Positions 24,711 to 34,209 are shown, counted from the first letter of the stretch. The stretch: DNA of 64,000 bases from Acidobacteriota bacterium (GCA_020199905.1 JAIVJS010000082.1:30761-94760), one strand, 5' to 3'. Notes: generated by a model from the letters alone, not told the origin. A program made the numbers and translations.

Positions 24711-26576
24711 TTATTGCGGGTTTTCGCTGATCGAGAAGAGCACCAGCTTTCCGCGGCAGGACGTGAACCAGTAGTAGTTGATGAACTTCGCGCCTTTGGC
24801 GTTCGTGCCGCTTCCCGCGACGGCGCCGTAGCCGGGTCCATTTTGAAATTCGCTCGGCGCGCCGGGCTTTAAGAACCGATTCGAATAGCGCTCGAGGTCG
24901 GCGCCGATGCCGTCCAGCTTCGAGATCGCGGAAATCTGCTTCCCGTCGAAGCCCTGAGCGGCGAGAAGCGTGTTCAGGTCCTTTCGGAGCGCCGCCTCTC
25001 GCACCGCGCGATACGCGGCCGTGACGGGCGGCTCCGTCAACGCCGGCGCGGAGGGGTCCGCCCTCCGTCCGTTCGAACCGTCGGCCTCGCTCACCTCGCG
25101 GACCTTCGGGCTCGAGAGGGGCAGGTCGAACTCGAAGCCGCCGTGATCCTTGTGATCGACGTTGCCGACCGCGCGGCCTCCGGAGAGCTTCAGCGTCGAC
25201 GACCAGTACTTCCCTCCGACCTCGTCCTCGCGCCCGCTGCCGCCGAACGCGAGACCATAGCCGAAGTATTTCGACCGGCCGGCCGAATCGAGGGTGACTT
25301 CGACGTAGCCGGCATCCCGAAGGGACGCGATCGCGCGCGCGTACGTCATCGGGCAGGGCGAGTCGGCGAGCGCCGCCGACGCGAGGGGCTTGTTGGCGGC
25401 GTACACGACGGTGCCATTGCCCCCGGAGGCCGGATAGGCGATCCCGTCCACGAGATCGAAGGCGCCCGTGTTGATCTCCTCGAAGTGCCCTTTGACAGAC
25501 CCCGGGGGGCCGCCGGCAACCGGACTCTCGGCCGCGGTTCTGGCGGCCGTCTTCTCGGGCGCGGTTCTGGCGGTCCTCTTCTTCGGCTCCTTCGCTTCGA
25601 TGCTGCGGATGGCCCGGGCGACGGCATCCGGCAGGTCCTTCGCTTCCATCTCCGGCGAGCCCTGGATCTCCTTCCATCCTCGCGCGACCATCGCCTTCAA
25701 TTCCGGGAGCGCGGCCCGCGCGCCGGGCCCGATGGCGGTCAACGCGTCCGCGGCGAAGACCCGGAGATAAATTTCCTTCGCGCGAAGCTGCCGGGCGAGC
25801 GCGCGCGTCGCGGGCGCCGCCTCGGGGCCGATCTTCTCGAGGGCGACGACGGCGTGTTTCTTGACGTCGTGCAGTGGATCCGCGAGAGCCCTGATGAGAA
25901 GCCCCATCGCCCACGGAACGCCGGTGCCGAGCTGTCCCGCCGCCTGCGCCGCAGCGGCGCGCACCTCCGGAACCGGATCGCCCAGGGCGCGCTCGAGCGC
26001 CGGCTTGATCGCCGGAACCTGCCGTGCCGCCGGAGCGCCGAGCGCTCCCAGAGCCTGGACGGCCCACGACCGCACCGAGGCTTCCTTGTCGCCGGCCGCC
26101 GCGGCGAGCGCCGATCCCAGATCTTTCACGGAGTCGAACGGAACCCGGGGAGCGAGGGAGGCGAGAGATCGGGCCGCGCTCTCGCGCGGGTCGATCTCGG
26201 GATCCCGCAACACCCGCGCGAGCGCGAGAACCATCGCGGTCGACGGAGCCTTCACGTCCGCGAGGCCTCCCGCGGCGAAGCGGCGCACCAGCGCTGCCGA
26301 ATCGGCGAGCGCCTCGACCAGGGCCGCCGCGGCTTCGTCGGAGGACGCCGCGCGGGGGCCGAGCTCTTCGGTGGCACGCAGACGCACGGACATGTCCGGG
26401 TCGCGCAGGTCGCGGCGAAGATCGCTCACCGAGCGGGCCGCCGGCGTCGAGCCCGGCTTCTCCCGCGTCGCGGCGCCGGATGCCGCCGTCCCGCTGCCGG
26501 CGCTCTGGCACGACACAAGACCAGCGCAAAGCGCGAGGCACAAACCGGCACGCAGAAGGGCAGAGGTCGGGCGCAT
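24711..26576 (-). CDS. HEAT-repeat lipoprotein
   Basis: The 621-residue protein starts at ATG 26576 with GGAGG 6 bases upstream and has a lipoprotein signal (LALCAGLVSC). Residues ~50-330 are HEAT/PBS-lyase-type helical repeats, for example DPDMSVRLRATEELGPRA and DPVPEVRAAAAQAAGQLG. A Lys/Thr/Ala linker (KKRTARTAPEKTAAR) leads to a distinct C-terminal half of unknown fold with HFEEINTGAFDLVDGIAYPA and a conserved-looking end, NAKGAKFINYYWFTSCRGK. The HEAT part should bind partners at the cell surface or periplasm; the C-terminal domain is unassigned. Confidence 0.8.
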   Translation of the reverse strand: MRPTSALLRAGLCLALCAGLVSCQSAGSGTAASGAATREKPGSTPAARSVSDLRRDLRDPDMSVRLRATEELGPRAASSDEAAAALVEALADSAALVRRFAAGGLADVKAPSTAMVLALARVLRDPEIDPRESAARSLASLAPRVPFDSVKDLGSALAAAAGDKEASVRSWAVQALGALGAPAARQVPAIKPALERALGDPVPEVRAAAAQAAGQLGTGVPWAMGLLIRALADPLHDVKKHAVVALEKIGPEAAPATRALARQLRAKEIYLRVFAADALTAIGPGARAALPELKAMVARGWKEIQGSPEMEAKDLPDAVARAIRSIEAKEPKKRTARTAPEKTAARTAAESPVAGGPPGSVKGHFEEINTGAFDLVDGIAYPASGGNGTVVYAANKPLASAALADSPCPMTYARAIASLRDAGYVEVTLDSAGRSKYFGYGLAFGGSGREDEVGGKYWSSTLKLSGGRAVGNVDHKDHGGFEFDLPLSSPKVREVSEADGSNGRRADPSAPALTEPPVTAAYRAVREAALRKDLNTLLAAQGFDGKQISAISKLDGIGADLERYSNRFLKPGAPSEFQNGPGYGAVAGSGTNAKGAKFINYYWFTSCRGKLVLFSISENPQ

Positions 26577-26666
26577 GAGAATCCTCCACGGTCGCAAGCG
26601 GCAGGCCGCCGCCGCTGTTTCCTGTCTCGAACGAAACCCTTCATCGGCGAGCGCACGGAACGGCCG

Positions 26667-26945
26667 TCAGTCCCGTCCCGAGAGGAGATGCACGAGAGCG
26701 ACGAACAGGGCCGCGCCGATGATCGACCACAGGACGGGGAAGGGATGCCGGTCGATCTGGATGACGAACAGCTCCGGCAGCCGCATCTTCTGCGCGAGCC
26801 AGGACCCCAGCAGGGCGCCGACGAACCCGACGGCGATCGATACCAGGCAGCCGCCGGTCGTGCCGCCGGCGATCGCCCGCCCGATCGCCCCGCAGACCGC
26901 CGCCACCAGGACGAGCACCAGGAGCCCGAGAAGAGAGAAATGCAT
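26667..26945 (-). CDS. GlsB/YeaQ/YmgE family (transglycosylase-associated) membrane protein
   Basis: The 92-residue protein has three hydrophobic helices with the glycine-rich family pattern: LVAAVCGAIGRAIAGGTTGG then GFVGALLGSWLAQKM, and a last helix VLWSIIGAALFVALVHLL. It is a small inner-membrane protein often induced by stress; biochemical function is unknown. ATG 26945 is chosen because GAGG lies about 6 bases upstream; an ATG at 26972 would add nine charged residues. Confidence 0.75.
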   Translation of the reverse strand: MHFSLLGLLVLVLVAAVCGAIGRAIAGGTTGGCLVSIAVGFVGALLGSWLAQKMRLPELFVIQIDRHPFPVLWSIIGAALFVALVHLLSGRD

Positions 26946-27042
26946 CTTTTTCCTCGAGAAGACCTGGCGCAAGGATAACGGAGGCCGCCCCGGGCTGTCC
27001 CGCTCTCATAGAATTCCGCGGAAAACGTCGAAAGGCAGTGAG

Positions 27043-27666
27043 ATGACGAAGTGGAAGAACACCGATCCGCGCATCGACGCCCACATCGCGAAGGCTGCGG
27101 AGTTCGCCCGGCCGATCCTGCGTCACGTGAGGGAGCTCGTGCACGAGGCGTGTCCGGACGTCGAAGAGACGTGGAAATGGAGCTTCCCGACCTTCACCTA
27201 TCGGGGAAAGATCCTTGCCGGGATGTCCGCCTTCAAGGAGCACTGCACGTTCGGGTTCTGGCACCAGGGGATGACGGAAGTCCTGGAGAAGGATGGCGTG
27301 AAGGAAGCCACCGCGATGGGAAGCTTCGGAAAGATCCGGAGCCTCGCCGATCTCCCTTCGGACGGCAAGCTCAAGAAGTACATCCAGAAGGCCGCCGCGT
27401 TGAACGAGTCCGACGCGCCCGCGCGGCCGCGGCCGGTGCGCGCGCCCGCGAAACCCGCCGCCGTCCCCGACGATCTCGCCGCCGGCCTCAAGCGGAACAA
27501 AGCCGCCGGCGCCACGTTCGAGAAGATGAGCCCCAGCCACCGGAGGGAATACGTCGAGTGGATCACGGAGGCCAAACGCGAGGAGACGCGGCAGAAGCGG
27601 CTCGCGACGGCGCTCGAATGGCTCGCGGAGGGAAAGTCACGCAACTGGAAGTACCAGAACTGCTGA
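27043..27666 (+). CDS. YdeI/OmdA family protein (DUF1801 plus OmdA tail)
   Basis: The 207-residue protein has the N-terminal DUF1801 alpha/beta domain (HVRELVHEACPDVEETWKWS, then FTYRGKILAGMSAFKEH) and the C-terminal OmdA-like helical region (GATFEKMSPSHRREYVEWIT, then EAKREETRQKRLATALEWLA). Related YdeI proteins confer resistance to bacteriocins or antimicrobial peptides; the mechanism is not established. The open frame extends far upstream but ATG 27043 gives the family's own N-terminus. Confidence 0.85.
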   Translation: MTKWKNTDPRIDAHIAKAAEFARPILRHVRELVHEACPDVEETWKWSFPTFTYRGKILAGMSAFKEHCTFGFWHQGMTEVLEKDGVKEATAMGSFGKIRSLADLPSDGKLKKYIQKAAALNESDAPARPRPVRAPAKPAAVPDDLAAGLKRNKAAGATFEKMSPSHRREYVEWITEAKREETRQKRLATALEWLAEGKSRNWKYQNC

Positions 27667-27673
27667 ACCGGGC

Positions 27674-27701
27674 GGGAATCGGGAAACGGGACACGGGAAT
27701 C
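27674..27701. repeat. heptad array E, 4 units (GGGAATC type)
   Basis: GGGAATC GGGAAAC GGGACAC and GGGAATC follow one another in 7-base register, starting 8 bases after the YdeI stop codon. Confidence 0.8.
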
Positions 27702-27808
27702 GACGGGGACCGCGCTCCCGGTCTCCAGCCGCCGTTTATGCTCGACGCATCCATAGACTTGATTCTCATCACCGCGCGGAGTGTTTCCGCGCTTCAGGAG
27801 GCGGTTTC

Positions 27809-29800
27809 ATGACGCGGACCCATTTTTGTCGCGCTTCGGCTTTCATCGCGGGTGTTCTCGGCGTGCTCTTCTCCGCCGCGCCCGCCGTGGCTCAGAAGGC
27901 CCCGGCTTCCCCGCCGTCAGGGCTTCCGAGCGAGACGCCCGCGAAGCTCGAGCCGGCGACGTTCGGCTGGGATTACGTCAAGCGCGACGTGATGATCCCG
28001 ATGCGCGACAAGGTCAGGCTCCACACGGTGATCCTGATCCCGAAGGGCGCCAAGGGCGCGCCGATCCTGCTGACACGCACGCCGTACGACGCGACCGCGC
28101 TCACGAGCCATTCGCACAGCTCCCATCTCGGGCCGATCCTCGCCGGCTACGACAACGCCACGGACGTCATCGTCGACGGCGGATACATCCGCGTCGTGCA
28201 GGACGTCCGGGGCAAGCACGGCTCCGAGGGCGACTACGTCATGAACCGGCCTCTCCACGGGCCGCTCAACGCGACGGCGGTCGATCACGCGACCGACACG
28301 TACGACACCATCGACTGGCTCGTGAAAAACGTCCCGGAGAGCAACGGGAGAGTCGGAATCCTCGGGATCTCGTATGACGGGTTTCTCCCGCTGATGGCGC
28401 TCGTGAATCCGCATCCCGCGTTGAAAGTCTCGGTCCCGATGAACCCGATGGTGGACGGGTGGATGGGAGACGACTGGTTCCACAACGGCGCCTTCCGCCA
28501 GCAGGGCATGCCCTACATCTGGGACCAGGAGGCGACGCGCAAGTCGGATGACAAGTGGTGGCGGACCCACTACGACGATTACGACATGTTCCTCGACGCG
28601 GGGTCCGCGGGCGAGCTCGGCCGCCGCCACGGGATGGAGCAGGTCGGGTTCTGGAGGAAGCTGCTCGAGCATCCGAGCTACGACGCGTTCTGGCGCGATC
28701 AGGCCGTGGACCGACTCCTCGCGGCTCAGCCGCTGAAGGTTCCGGTGATGCTGGTCCACAGCCTGTGGGACCAGGAGGATATCTACGGCGCCATCGCCGT
28801 CTACAAGGCGATTGAGCCGAAGGACACCGGGAACGACAGGGTCTTTCTGGTGCTGGGCCCCTGGCACCACGGGCAGGAGATCCATGACGGAAGCAGCCTC
28901 GGCGCGCTCAAATTCCGCAGCGACACGGCGTTGACGTTCCGCCGGGAGATCCTGCGGCCGTTCCTCGACCAGTACCTGAAGGACGGCGCGCCCAAAGCCG
29001 ACATCGCTCCCGTGACGGCGTTCGAGACAGGGACCAACACGTGGAGGCGCCTGCCGGCGTGGCCCTCCGGCTGCGCGAGCGGAGCCGGCTGCGCGATCAA
29101 ACCGACGCCGCTCTACCTCGGGGCGGGCGCGAGGCTCTCGCTCGCGGCGCCGGCGCCCTCGGCCGCGGGACCGGAGTTCGAAGAGTACGTCTCCGATCCC
29201 GCGAAACCCGTTCCCTTCATTCCACGGCCGGTCGACGCCAGCGGCGCGCGCTGGGCGCGTTGGCTGGTCGACGACCAGCGTGAAGCCTCCGGCCGCCCCG
29301 ACGTTCTCGCCTTCGTCTCGGATCCGCTGACGAGCCCCGTCAAGATCAGCGGCCAGCCGGTGGCCAACCTGATCGCCTCGACGTCCGGGACGGATTCCGA
29401 CTGGGTCGTGAAGGTCATCGACGTTTATCCCGACGAGGTCGCCGCCGATGCCCCGATGGGCGGATACCAGCTCATGGTCTCCGCCGACGTCTTCCGCGGG
29501 CGATACCGCGAGAGCCTGGAGACCGCGAAGCCGATCGCGGCCGACAAGCCTCTTCTCTATCGGTTCGCTCTTCCGACCGCCAACCACGTCTTTCTCCCCG
29601 GCCATCGGATGATGGTGCAGATCCAGTCGAGCTGGTTCCCGCTCTACGACCGCAACCCGCAGACCTTCGTGCCGAACATCTTCCGGGCGAAGCCGGACGA
29701 CTACAAAAAGGCCGTGCAACGGATCTGGCACGGGCAGGGCCCGGGGCAGGCGAGCTTCATCGAGATGCCGCTTGTGGAGACGGAAGGCGGGAGGCGGTAG
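27809..29800 (+). CDS. exported CocE/NonD family hydrolase (S15 X-Pro dipeptidyl-peptidase-like)
   Basis: The 663-residue alpha/beta hydrolase starts at ATG 27809 with AGGAGG 7 bases upstream and has a signal peptide ending near residue 29. The nucleophile elbow is GISYDG (186-191, S188), preceded by the oxyanion segment QDVRGKHGSEGDY (131-143). The acid is in HSLWDQEDIYG, the histidine in GPWHHGQE, and the C-terminal jelly-roll domain ends with PGHRMMVQIQSSWFP. Members cleave X-Pro dipeptides, cocaine-type esters or beta-lactam side chains. The last residues EGGRR and the TAG stop are encoded by a heptad repeat, which suggests the original C-terminus was altered. Confidence 0.9.
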   Translation: MTRTHFCRASAFIAGVLGVLFSAAPAVAQKAPASPPSGLPSETPAKLEPATFGWDYVKRDVMIPMRDKVRLHTVILIPKGAKGAPILLTRTPYDATALTSHSHSSHLGPILAGYDNATDVIVDGGYIRVVQDVRGKHGSEGDYVMNRPLHGPLNATAVDHATDTYDTIDWLVKNVPESNGRVGILGISYDGFLPLMALVNPHPALKVSVPMNPMVDGWMGDDWFHNGAFRQQGMPYIWDQEATRKSDDKWWRTHYDDYDMFLDAGSAGELGRRHGMEQVGFWRKLLEHPSYDAFWRDQAVDRLLAAQPLKVPVMLVHSLWDQEDIYGAIAVYKAIEPKDTGNDRVFLVLGPWHHGQEIHDGSSLGALKFRSDTALTFRREILRPFLDQYLKDGAPKADIAPVTAFETGTNTWRRLPAWPSGCASGAGCAIKPTPLYLGAGARLSLAAPAPSAAGPEFEEYVSDPAKPVPFIPRPVDASGARWARWLVDDQREASGRPDVLAFVSDPLTSPVKISGQPVANLIASTSGTDSDWVVKVIDVYPDEVAADAPMGGYQLMVSADVFRGRYRESLETAKPIAADKPLLYRFALPTANHVFLPGHRMMVQIQSSWFPLYDRNPQTFVPNIFRAKPDDYKKAVQRIWHGQGPGQASFIEMPLVETEGGRR

Positions 29801-29809
29801 GCGGGAGGC
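29782..29809. repeat. heptad array F, 4 units (GGGAGGC type), containing the CocE stop codon
   Basis: GGAAGGC GGGAGGC, GGTAGGC and GGGAGGC repeat in exact 7-base register. The TAG within the third unit (29798-29800) is the stop codon of the hydrolase gene. The same unit series ends the Nei-like gene at 55046. Confidence 0.85.
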
Positions 29810-29825
29810 GGTGGGAGCCGGGTTC

Positions 29826-29885
29826 GGGAAACGGGAGCCGAGCGACCAACGGGAGGGAGACGGCCGCGGTACTCCGCGGTCAACT
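29826..29885. repeat. 60-bp intergenic module shared with 56300-56358
   Basis: This stretch and 56300-56358 differ at only a handful of positions and share an exact 20-mer ending each copy, GCGGTACTCCGCGGTCAACT, containing CCGCGG/CCGCGG arms around TACT. Both copies are flanked by GGGAAAC-type heptads. Confidence 0.8.
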
Positions 29886-29909
29886 AAATCCGGAATCGAA
29901 AGAGCGATG

Positions 29910-29944
29910 ACTCCAGACTCTCAACTCTCCACCCTCGACTCTCC
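29910..29944. repeat. heptad array G, 5 units (ACTCTCC type)
   Basis: ACTCCAG ACTCTCA, ACTCTCC, ACCCTCG and ACTCTCC run in strict 7-base register up to 6 bases before the start codon of the next hydrolase. Confidence 0.8.
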
Positions 29945-29950
29945 CACTCA

Positions 29951-31414
29951 ATGACGCGAACGTTCAAGTGGTTAAAACGCGGCCTCTTCTCGAGCGCGCT
30001 CGTTTCGGGAACCGTCGTCCTGCTGCGCGCGTTCGACTCGCGGCGGCTTCCGGATCTCCGCGTTTGGCACCGTTTCGCGCCGGCCTCGGAAGTCACCGCG
30101 CGCGAGCTGACGGCGGACTTCACGCTGGCGGACTACCTCCAGCGCGAAGAGACGACCTTCACCGAAGTCCGCCGCGGGCTCGAGGGACGGCTGCCGGCGG
30201 AAGATCGGACGCGCGCCAACCGGTTTTTCGAGGGAAGCCCGCTCCACCACTCTCACTTCCCGACGAACTGGAATCGCACGTTCGATCTCGCTCCCGAGCG
30301 CCTCCGCGGCGGCGTCCTCCTGATCCACGGCCTCACCGACTCGCCTTACAGCATGCGGCGGCTCGCGCGGATCTATCAGGAGAGCGGCTTCTATGCCCTC
30401 TGCCCGAGAATGCCCGGGCACGGGACCGTCCCGGGAGCCCTCGCGGGAATCGCCTGGGAGGACTGGGCGGCCGCCGTTCGGATGGCGGCGCGCCACATCC
30501 GCGGCCGGATCGGACCCGGGCAGCCGTTCCATGTCGCCGGGTATTCGAGCGGCGGCGCGCTCACGATGCGGTACGCCCTCGACGCTCTCGCGGACGCGGC
30601 GCTCCCGCGCCCGGACCGGCTCCTGATCATTTCGCCGATGATCGGCGTGACGCGGCTCGCGGGGCTCGGGAAAGCCGCCGGACTTCCGGGCGCGGTCGCG
30701 TTCTTTGAGAAGTCGCGCTGGACCGACGTCGTCCCCGAGTACAACCCGTTCAAGTACAACTCCTTTCCGGCCAACGCGGGGTACCAGACCTTCCGGCTGA
30801 CCCGCTCGGTCGACCGCGATCTCGAGAATGCGGCGGCGTCGGGCGAGATCCGGCGGCTCGCGCCCGTGCTCGCGTTCCAGTCGCTCGTCGACTCCACGGT
30901 CTCGACGGCGGCCGTGGTCCACACGCTGTTCGACCGCCTGCCCGCGGGCGGAAGCGAGTTCGTCCTCTTCGACCGCAACCGGGACGCGACGCTCTCGACG
31001 CTCCAGCCGGCGGGTTCGGGCGACGTCCTTTCGCGGCTTCTCCCCCGCCGTCCGCGGCGCTACGCCGTCACCGTCGTCACGAACGCGAGCCCGGACACGG
31101 CGGAGGTGGTCGCCCGCCGGACGGGCGCGGGAGCGACGGAGCCCGAGACGGAGGCAACCGGCCTCGCGTGGCCCCCGCAGACCTTTTCGCTGTCCCACAT
31201 CGCGCTTCCGTTCGCGCCCGACGATCCCCTCTACGGGAGCCGCCCCGATCCGGGCGAGTTCTACGGGGTGCGCCTCGGGACGCTCGCGCCCCGGGGCGAG
31301 CGCTCCGGCCTGATCGTGCCGATGGAGCAGCTCATGCGCCTGACGTGCAACCCCTTCTTCCCCTACCTGGAACGCCGCGTCCGCGAGTGGATCGCCGGGA
31401 CCGCGCATCCCTAG
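29951..31414 (+). CDS. membrane-anchored alpha/beta hydrolase (lipase/thioesterase-like)
   Basis: The 487-residue protein opens with a basic segment and one hydrophobic stretch (GLFSSALVSGTVVLL), probably an anchor. The hydrolase core shows the oxyanion motif LLIHGLTDSP (123-132), PGHGTVPGAL, the nucleophile elbow GYSSGG (197-202, S199), and a late acid/His region including LAFQSLVDSTVS and LSHIALPFAPDDP. Substrate unknown; carboxylesterase or monoacylglycerol-lipase-like. ATG 29951 directly follows a heptad array, and no ribosome-binding site is visible in it. Confidence 0.85.
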   Translation: MTRTFKWLKRGLFSSALVSGTVVLLRAFDSRRLPDLRVWHRFAPASEVTARELTADFTLADYLQREETTFTEVRRGLEGRLPAEDRTRANRFFEGSPLHHSHFPTNWNRTFDLAPERLRGGVLLIHGLTDSPYSMRRLARIYQESGFYALCPRMPGHGTVPGALAGIAWEDWAAAVRMAARHIRGRIGPGQPFHVAGYSSGGALTMRYALDALADAALPRPDRLLIISPMIGVTRLAGLGKAAGLPGAVAFFEKSRWTDVVPEYNPFKYNSFPANAGYQTFRLTRSVDRDLENAAASGEIRRLAPVLAFQSLVDSTVSTAAVVHTLFDRLPAGGSEFVLFDRNRDATLSTLQPAGSGDVLSRLLPRRPRRYAVTVVTNASPDTAEVVARRTGAGATEPETEATGLAWPPQTFSLSHIALPFAPDDPLYGSRPDPGEFYGVRLGTLAPRGERSGLIVPMEQLMRLTCNPFFPYLERRVREWIAGTAHP

Positions 31415-31530
31415 CGGGCAAGCGGGGGGTTCAGGCGCCGGGCGCGCCGAGGATCTTCCCGATCAGCTCGCCGACCGTGCGGCCTTCCCGCAGGTCTCCT
31501 GGAAGAGAATGCGCAAGACTTCGAAGGCCG

Positions 31531-31558
31531 AACTGAAAACTGATAACTGAGAACTGGG
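31531..31558. repeat. heptad array H, 4 units (AACTGAN type)
   Basis: AACTGAA AACTGAT, AACTGAG and AACTGGG repeat in 7-base register, ending 8 bases before the amidase ATG. The last unit and following base form GGGAG, 6 bases upstream of that start, so the array may double as its ribosome-binding site. Confidence 0.85.
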
Positions 31559-31566
31559 AGCTGCCC

Positions 31567-33375
31567 ATGGTTGAATCCCGACGCGAGTTTCTGGCGCGCA
31601 CCGCCGCCGGCGTAGTGGCAGCAACCGCCGTAGTCCGGGGCGCCGCCGGGCAGGCCTCGCCGCCCGCGCCCACGCCGCCCTCCGCGGGAACGCCCCCCGC
31701 CTTCGGCACGGCACCGCCCGTCGGGCCCCCGGTCACCGCCGCCACGTTCGTCGAGGCGGAGAAGCTCGTCCGCGTCGAAATGACCGCGGCCGAGCGGGCG
31801 CAGGCGGCGGGGAACTGGAGCCGCGCGCTCGCCGGAACGATGGAGCGCCGCACCGGCCCCAGGAAGGTCGCGATCGAGGCGTCGGTCGCTCCGGCGTCTC
31901 TGTGGGACCCGACGCTCGGCGTCGCCGCCGGCCCGAAGCAGGACCGGTTCGTGCGGAGCGCGGAGCCCGCCGGTCCGCTTCCGAAGCGCGACGAGGACAT
32001 CGCCTTCGCGCCCGTCACGGCGCTGTCGCGATGGATCGAGTCCCGCGAGCTGACGTCGGAGCGCCTGACCCGTATCTACCTCGACCGGATCGCGCGATTC
32101 GACTCGAAGCTCAAGTCGGTGATCACCCTGACGCGGGACCTGGCGCTCGAGCAGGCGCGACGCGCCGACTCGGAGATCGCGGCCGGAAAGTATCGCGGGG
32201 CGCTGCACGGGATCCCATGGGGCACGAAAGATCTCCTGGACACGCGCGGAATCCGAACGACGTGGGGCGCGGAGCCGTACCGCAACCGCGTTCCGGACGC
32301 CGACGCGGCCGTCGTCGCGCGCCTGCACCGGGCCGGTGCCGTACTCGTCGCCAAGCTCTCCCTCGGCGCGCTCGCGTTGAACGACGTCTGGTTCGGCGGG
32401 CAGACGATGAATCCCTGGCTCCTCGAGGAGGGCTCCGGAGGCAGCAGCGCGGGACCGGGCGCGGCCACCGCGGCGGCCCTCGTGGGGTTCTCGATCGGCA
32501 GCGAGACGGAGGGCAGCATCGTCGACCCGTCGATGCGCTGCGGTGTGACGGGCCTGCGGCCCACGTTCGGAAAGGTCCCTCGCACGGGGGCGATGACGCT
32601 CTGCTGGTCGATGGACAAGCTCGGTCCGATGGCGCGCAGCGTGGAAGACACCTGCCTCGTCCTGGCCGCCATTTCCGGGCCCGACCCCGGCGATCTCTCG
32701 AGCGTCGCGAGCCACATGGATTTCGACGCAAACGCGCCCGTGCGCGGCCTGAAGGTCGGGATCTTCACCGGCTGGATGAACGAGAGCCCCGCCACCGAAG
32801 TGGATCGCGCGGCGGTCGAGACGGCAAGGCGCCTCGGCCTGACCCCGGTCGACGTAGCGCTCCCCGACTGGCCGTACGGGTCGCTCAACACGATCCTCTT
32901 CGCGGAAGCGGCCGCGGCGTTCGAGGACCTGACGCTCTCGCGCGGCCTCGACCAGTTGAAAATGCAGGTCCCCGACGCGTGGCCGAACACGTTCCGGCAG
33001 TCCCGGTTCCTGTCCGCGGTCGACTTCGTCCAGGCGGATCGCCTGCGGCGCAAGGTCGCGGGCGAGATGGCCCGCCTGTTCGAAAAGGTCGACCTGCTTC
33101 TCGTTCCCGCGCTGCGCGACGAGATCCTGACGGTCACCAACTTCACGGGGCATCCGGGCCTGACGCTTCCCGCCGGATTCGTCGAGGTCGGCCAGGCTCG
33201 CAGCGACTGGGCGCCGGACCCCGAGCATCCGATGCCGACCTTCAACCCGAAACGCCGCGTGCCCCACGGCGTGACCCTGGTCGGCCGGCTGTTCGACGAG
33301 GGGACGATCGCCCGCGTCGGGATCGCGATGGAGCGGGCCTTCCGCGTGGCGGCGAGACGCCCGCCGGGCTTTTGA
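31567..33375 (+). CDS. Tat-exported amidase signature family protein
   Basis: The 602-residue enzyme begins with a twin-arginine signal (SRREFLART, then a hydrophobic AAGVVAATAVV). The amidase-signature domain shows the catalytic lysine K221 in GTKDLLDTRG, the serine-rich GSGGSSAG (289-296) and GSETEGSI with the expected nucleophile S317. The last motif is usually DTGGSIR, so the substrate pocket may differ. A proline/alanine-rich linker (30-60) separates signal and enzyme. It hydrolyses a carboxamide in the periplasm; the physiological amide is unknown. It resembles the Asp-tRNA amidotransferase GatA fold but has no gatB/gatC partners. Confidence 0.88.
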   Translation: MVESRREFLARTAAGVVAATAVVRGAAGQASPPAPTPPSAGTPPAFGTAPPVGPPVTAATFVEAEKLVRVEMTAAERAQAAGNWSRALAGTMERRTGPRKVAIEASVAPASLWDPTLGVAAGPKQDRFVRSAEPAGPLPKRDEDIAFAPVTALSRWIESRELTSERLTRIYLDRIARFDSKLKSVITLTRDLALEQARRADSEIAAGKYRGALHGIPWGTKDLLDTRGIRTTWGAEPYRNRVPDADAAVVARLHRAGAVLVAKLSLGALALNDVWFGGQTMNPWLLEEGSGGSSAGPGAATAAALVGFSIGSETEGSIVDPSMRCGVTGLRPTFGKVPRTGAMTLCWSMDKLGPMARSVEDTCLVLAAISGPDPGDLSSVASHMDFDANAPVRGLKVGIFTGWMNESPATEVDRAAVETARRLGLTPVDVALPDWPYGSLNTILFAEAAAAFEDLTLSRGLDQLKMQVPDAWPNTFRQSRFLSAVDFVQADRLRRKVAGEMARLFEKVDLLLVPALRDEILTVTNFTGHPGLTLPAGFVEVGQARSDWAPDPEHPMPTFNPKRRVPHGVTLVGRLFDEGTIARVGIAMERAFRVAARRPPGF

Positions 33376-33414
33376 ACTCTCCGGGAGGATCTCCACCGAC
33401 AGGCTGAGCGCCGC

Positions 33415-34209
33415 CTACGACTTCGGCGGCGCCTCCGGAGCGGTCCCGGCGCGGACCGGCGCGTCCGGCTCCGTGGTCACGGGCGTTCCTTCGTTTTCGA
33501 TCGGCGCCACGAAGTTGAAGAGCTTCAGCGCCGGCCGCCCGTGCCGGCCGACGGAAGGATCGAACTCGTACGAGGTGATCGAGGCGTTGGCGACGTCCCT
33601 CGCCCGGTCGATTTCCAGCAGCCCCTCCTCCGTCATCCGCTCCAGCAGGTACCGGAAGCACAGAACGACGACCGTGTGGCAGACGAGGACGACGCGCTCG
33701 CCGCAGTAATCACGCGTCAGCGTCCCGATGGCGCTCCGCAACCGGAGGATCACGTCGCACCAGCTCTCCCCTCCCGGCGGGCGGTAGTAGAACTTGCCGA
33801 GGGGAGCCCGGCGGAGCGCCTCTTCGGGAAACCGCGCCTCGATCCCCTTTCGCGTGAGGCCGTCGAGGATGCCGAACTCTCGCTCCCGGAGCCGCTCGTC
33901 CCGGACCGGCACGAGGCCGAGGCCGGACGCATCGCTCAGCCGTCGAGAGGTCTCGAGCGCCCGGACATAAGGAGAGGAGAAGAGGATATTCGGGCGGACT
34001 GGCTCCGGAAGCGCTCCGAACCACCGGCCCACCGCGTCGGCCTGCCGCTCGCCCAGCGGTGAGAGCGGCACGTCCACGTCCCGTGTCTTCAATCGAATAT
34101 GGGGATCGCCGATGCTCTCCGCGAGGTCTCGCGCGACGTTGCCAGCGCTCTCCGCGTGCCGCACGATCCACAGAGTGTCGGGCCATTTCTGCTCGTCGGA
34201 CTTCGTCAT
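33415..34209 (-). CDS. histidine phosphatase family protein (phosphoglycerate-mutase-like)
   Basis: The 264-residue protein has the family's catalytic core RHAESAGN (17-24), the arginine region SSPYVRALETSRRLSD, the proton-donor region REREFGILDGLTRKGIE and the second histidine in VVLVCHTVVVLCFRYLL. It removes phosphate from small molecules or proteins through a phosphohistidine. The tail after about 230 is proline/alanine-rich. ATG 34209 follows GGAGAAG and is preferred over long upstream extensions. Its 3' end is 39 bases from the amidase stop, on the opposite strand. Confidence 0.88.
   Translation of the reverse strand: MTKSDEQKWPDTLWIVRHAESAGNVARDLAESIGDPHIRLKTRDVDVPLSPLGERQADAVGRWFGALPEPVRPNILFSSPYVRALETSRRLSDASGLGLVPVRDERLREREFGILDGLTRKGIEARFPEEALRRAPLGKFYYRPPGGESWCDVILRLRSAIGTLTRDYCGERVVLVCHTVVVLCFRYLLERMTEEGLLEIDRARDVANASITSYEFDPSVGRHGRPALKLFNFVAPIENEGTPVTTEPDAPVRAGTAPEAPPKS

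Noticed and set aside
25861-27043. Long upstream extension of the YdeI-like gene
   Set aside because: It runs antisense through the HEAT-repeat gene with Arg/Ser/Ala-rich sequence; the family's N-terminus begins at ATG 27043.
27917-29731. 604-residue minus-strand open frame opposite the CocE hydrolase gene
   Set aside because: It mirrors a real gene in GC-rich DNA, has Arg/Val/Asp-rich composition typical of antisense frames, and shows no domain or ribosome site.
29972-31408. 478-residue minus-strand open frame opposite the alpha/beta hydrolase
   Set aside because: Antisense shadow of a gene with clear hydrolase motifs.
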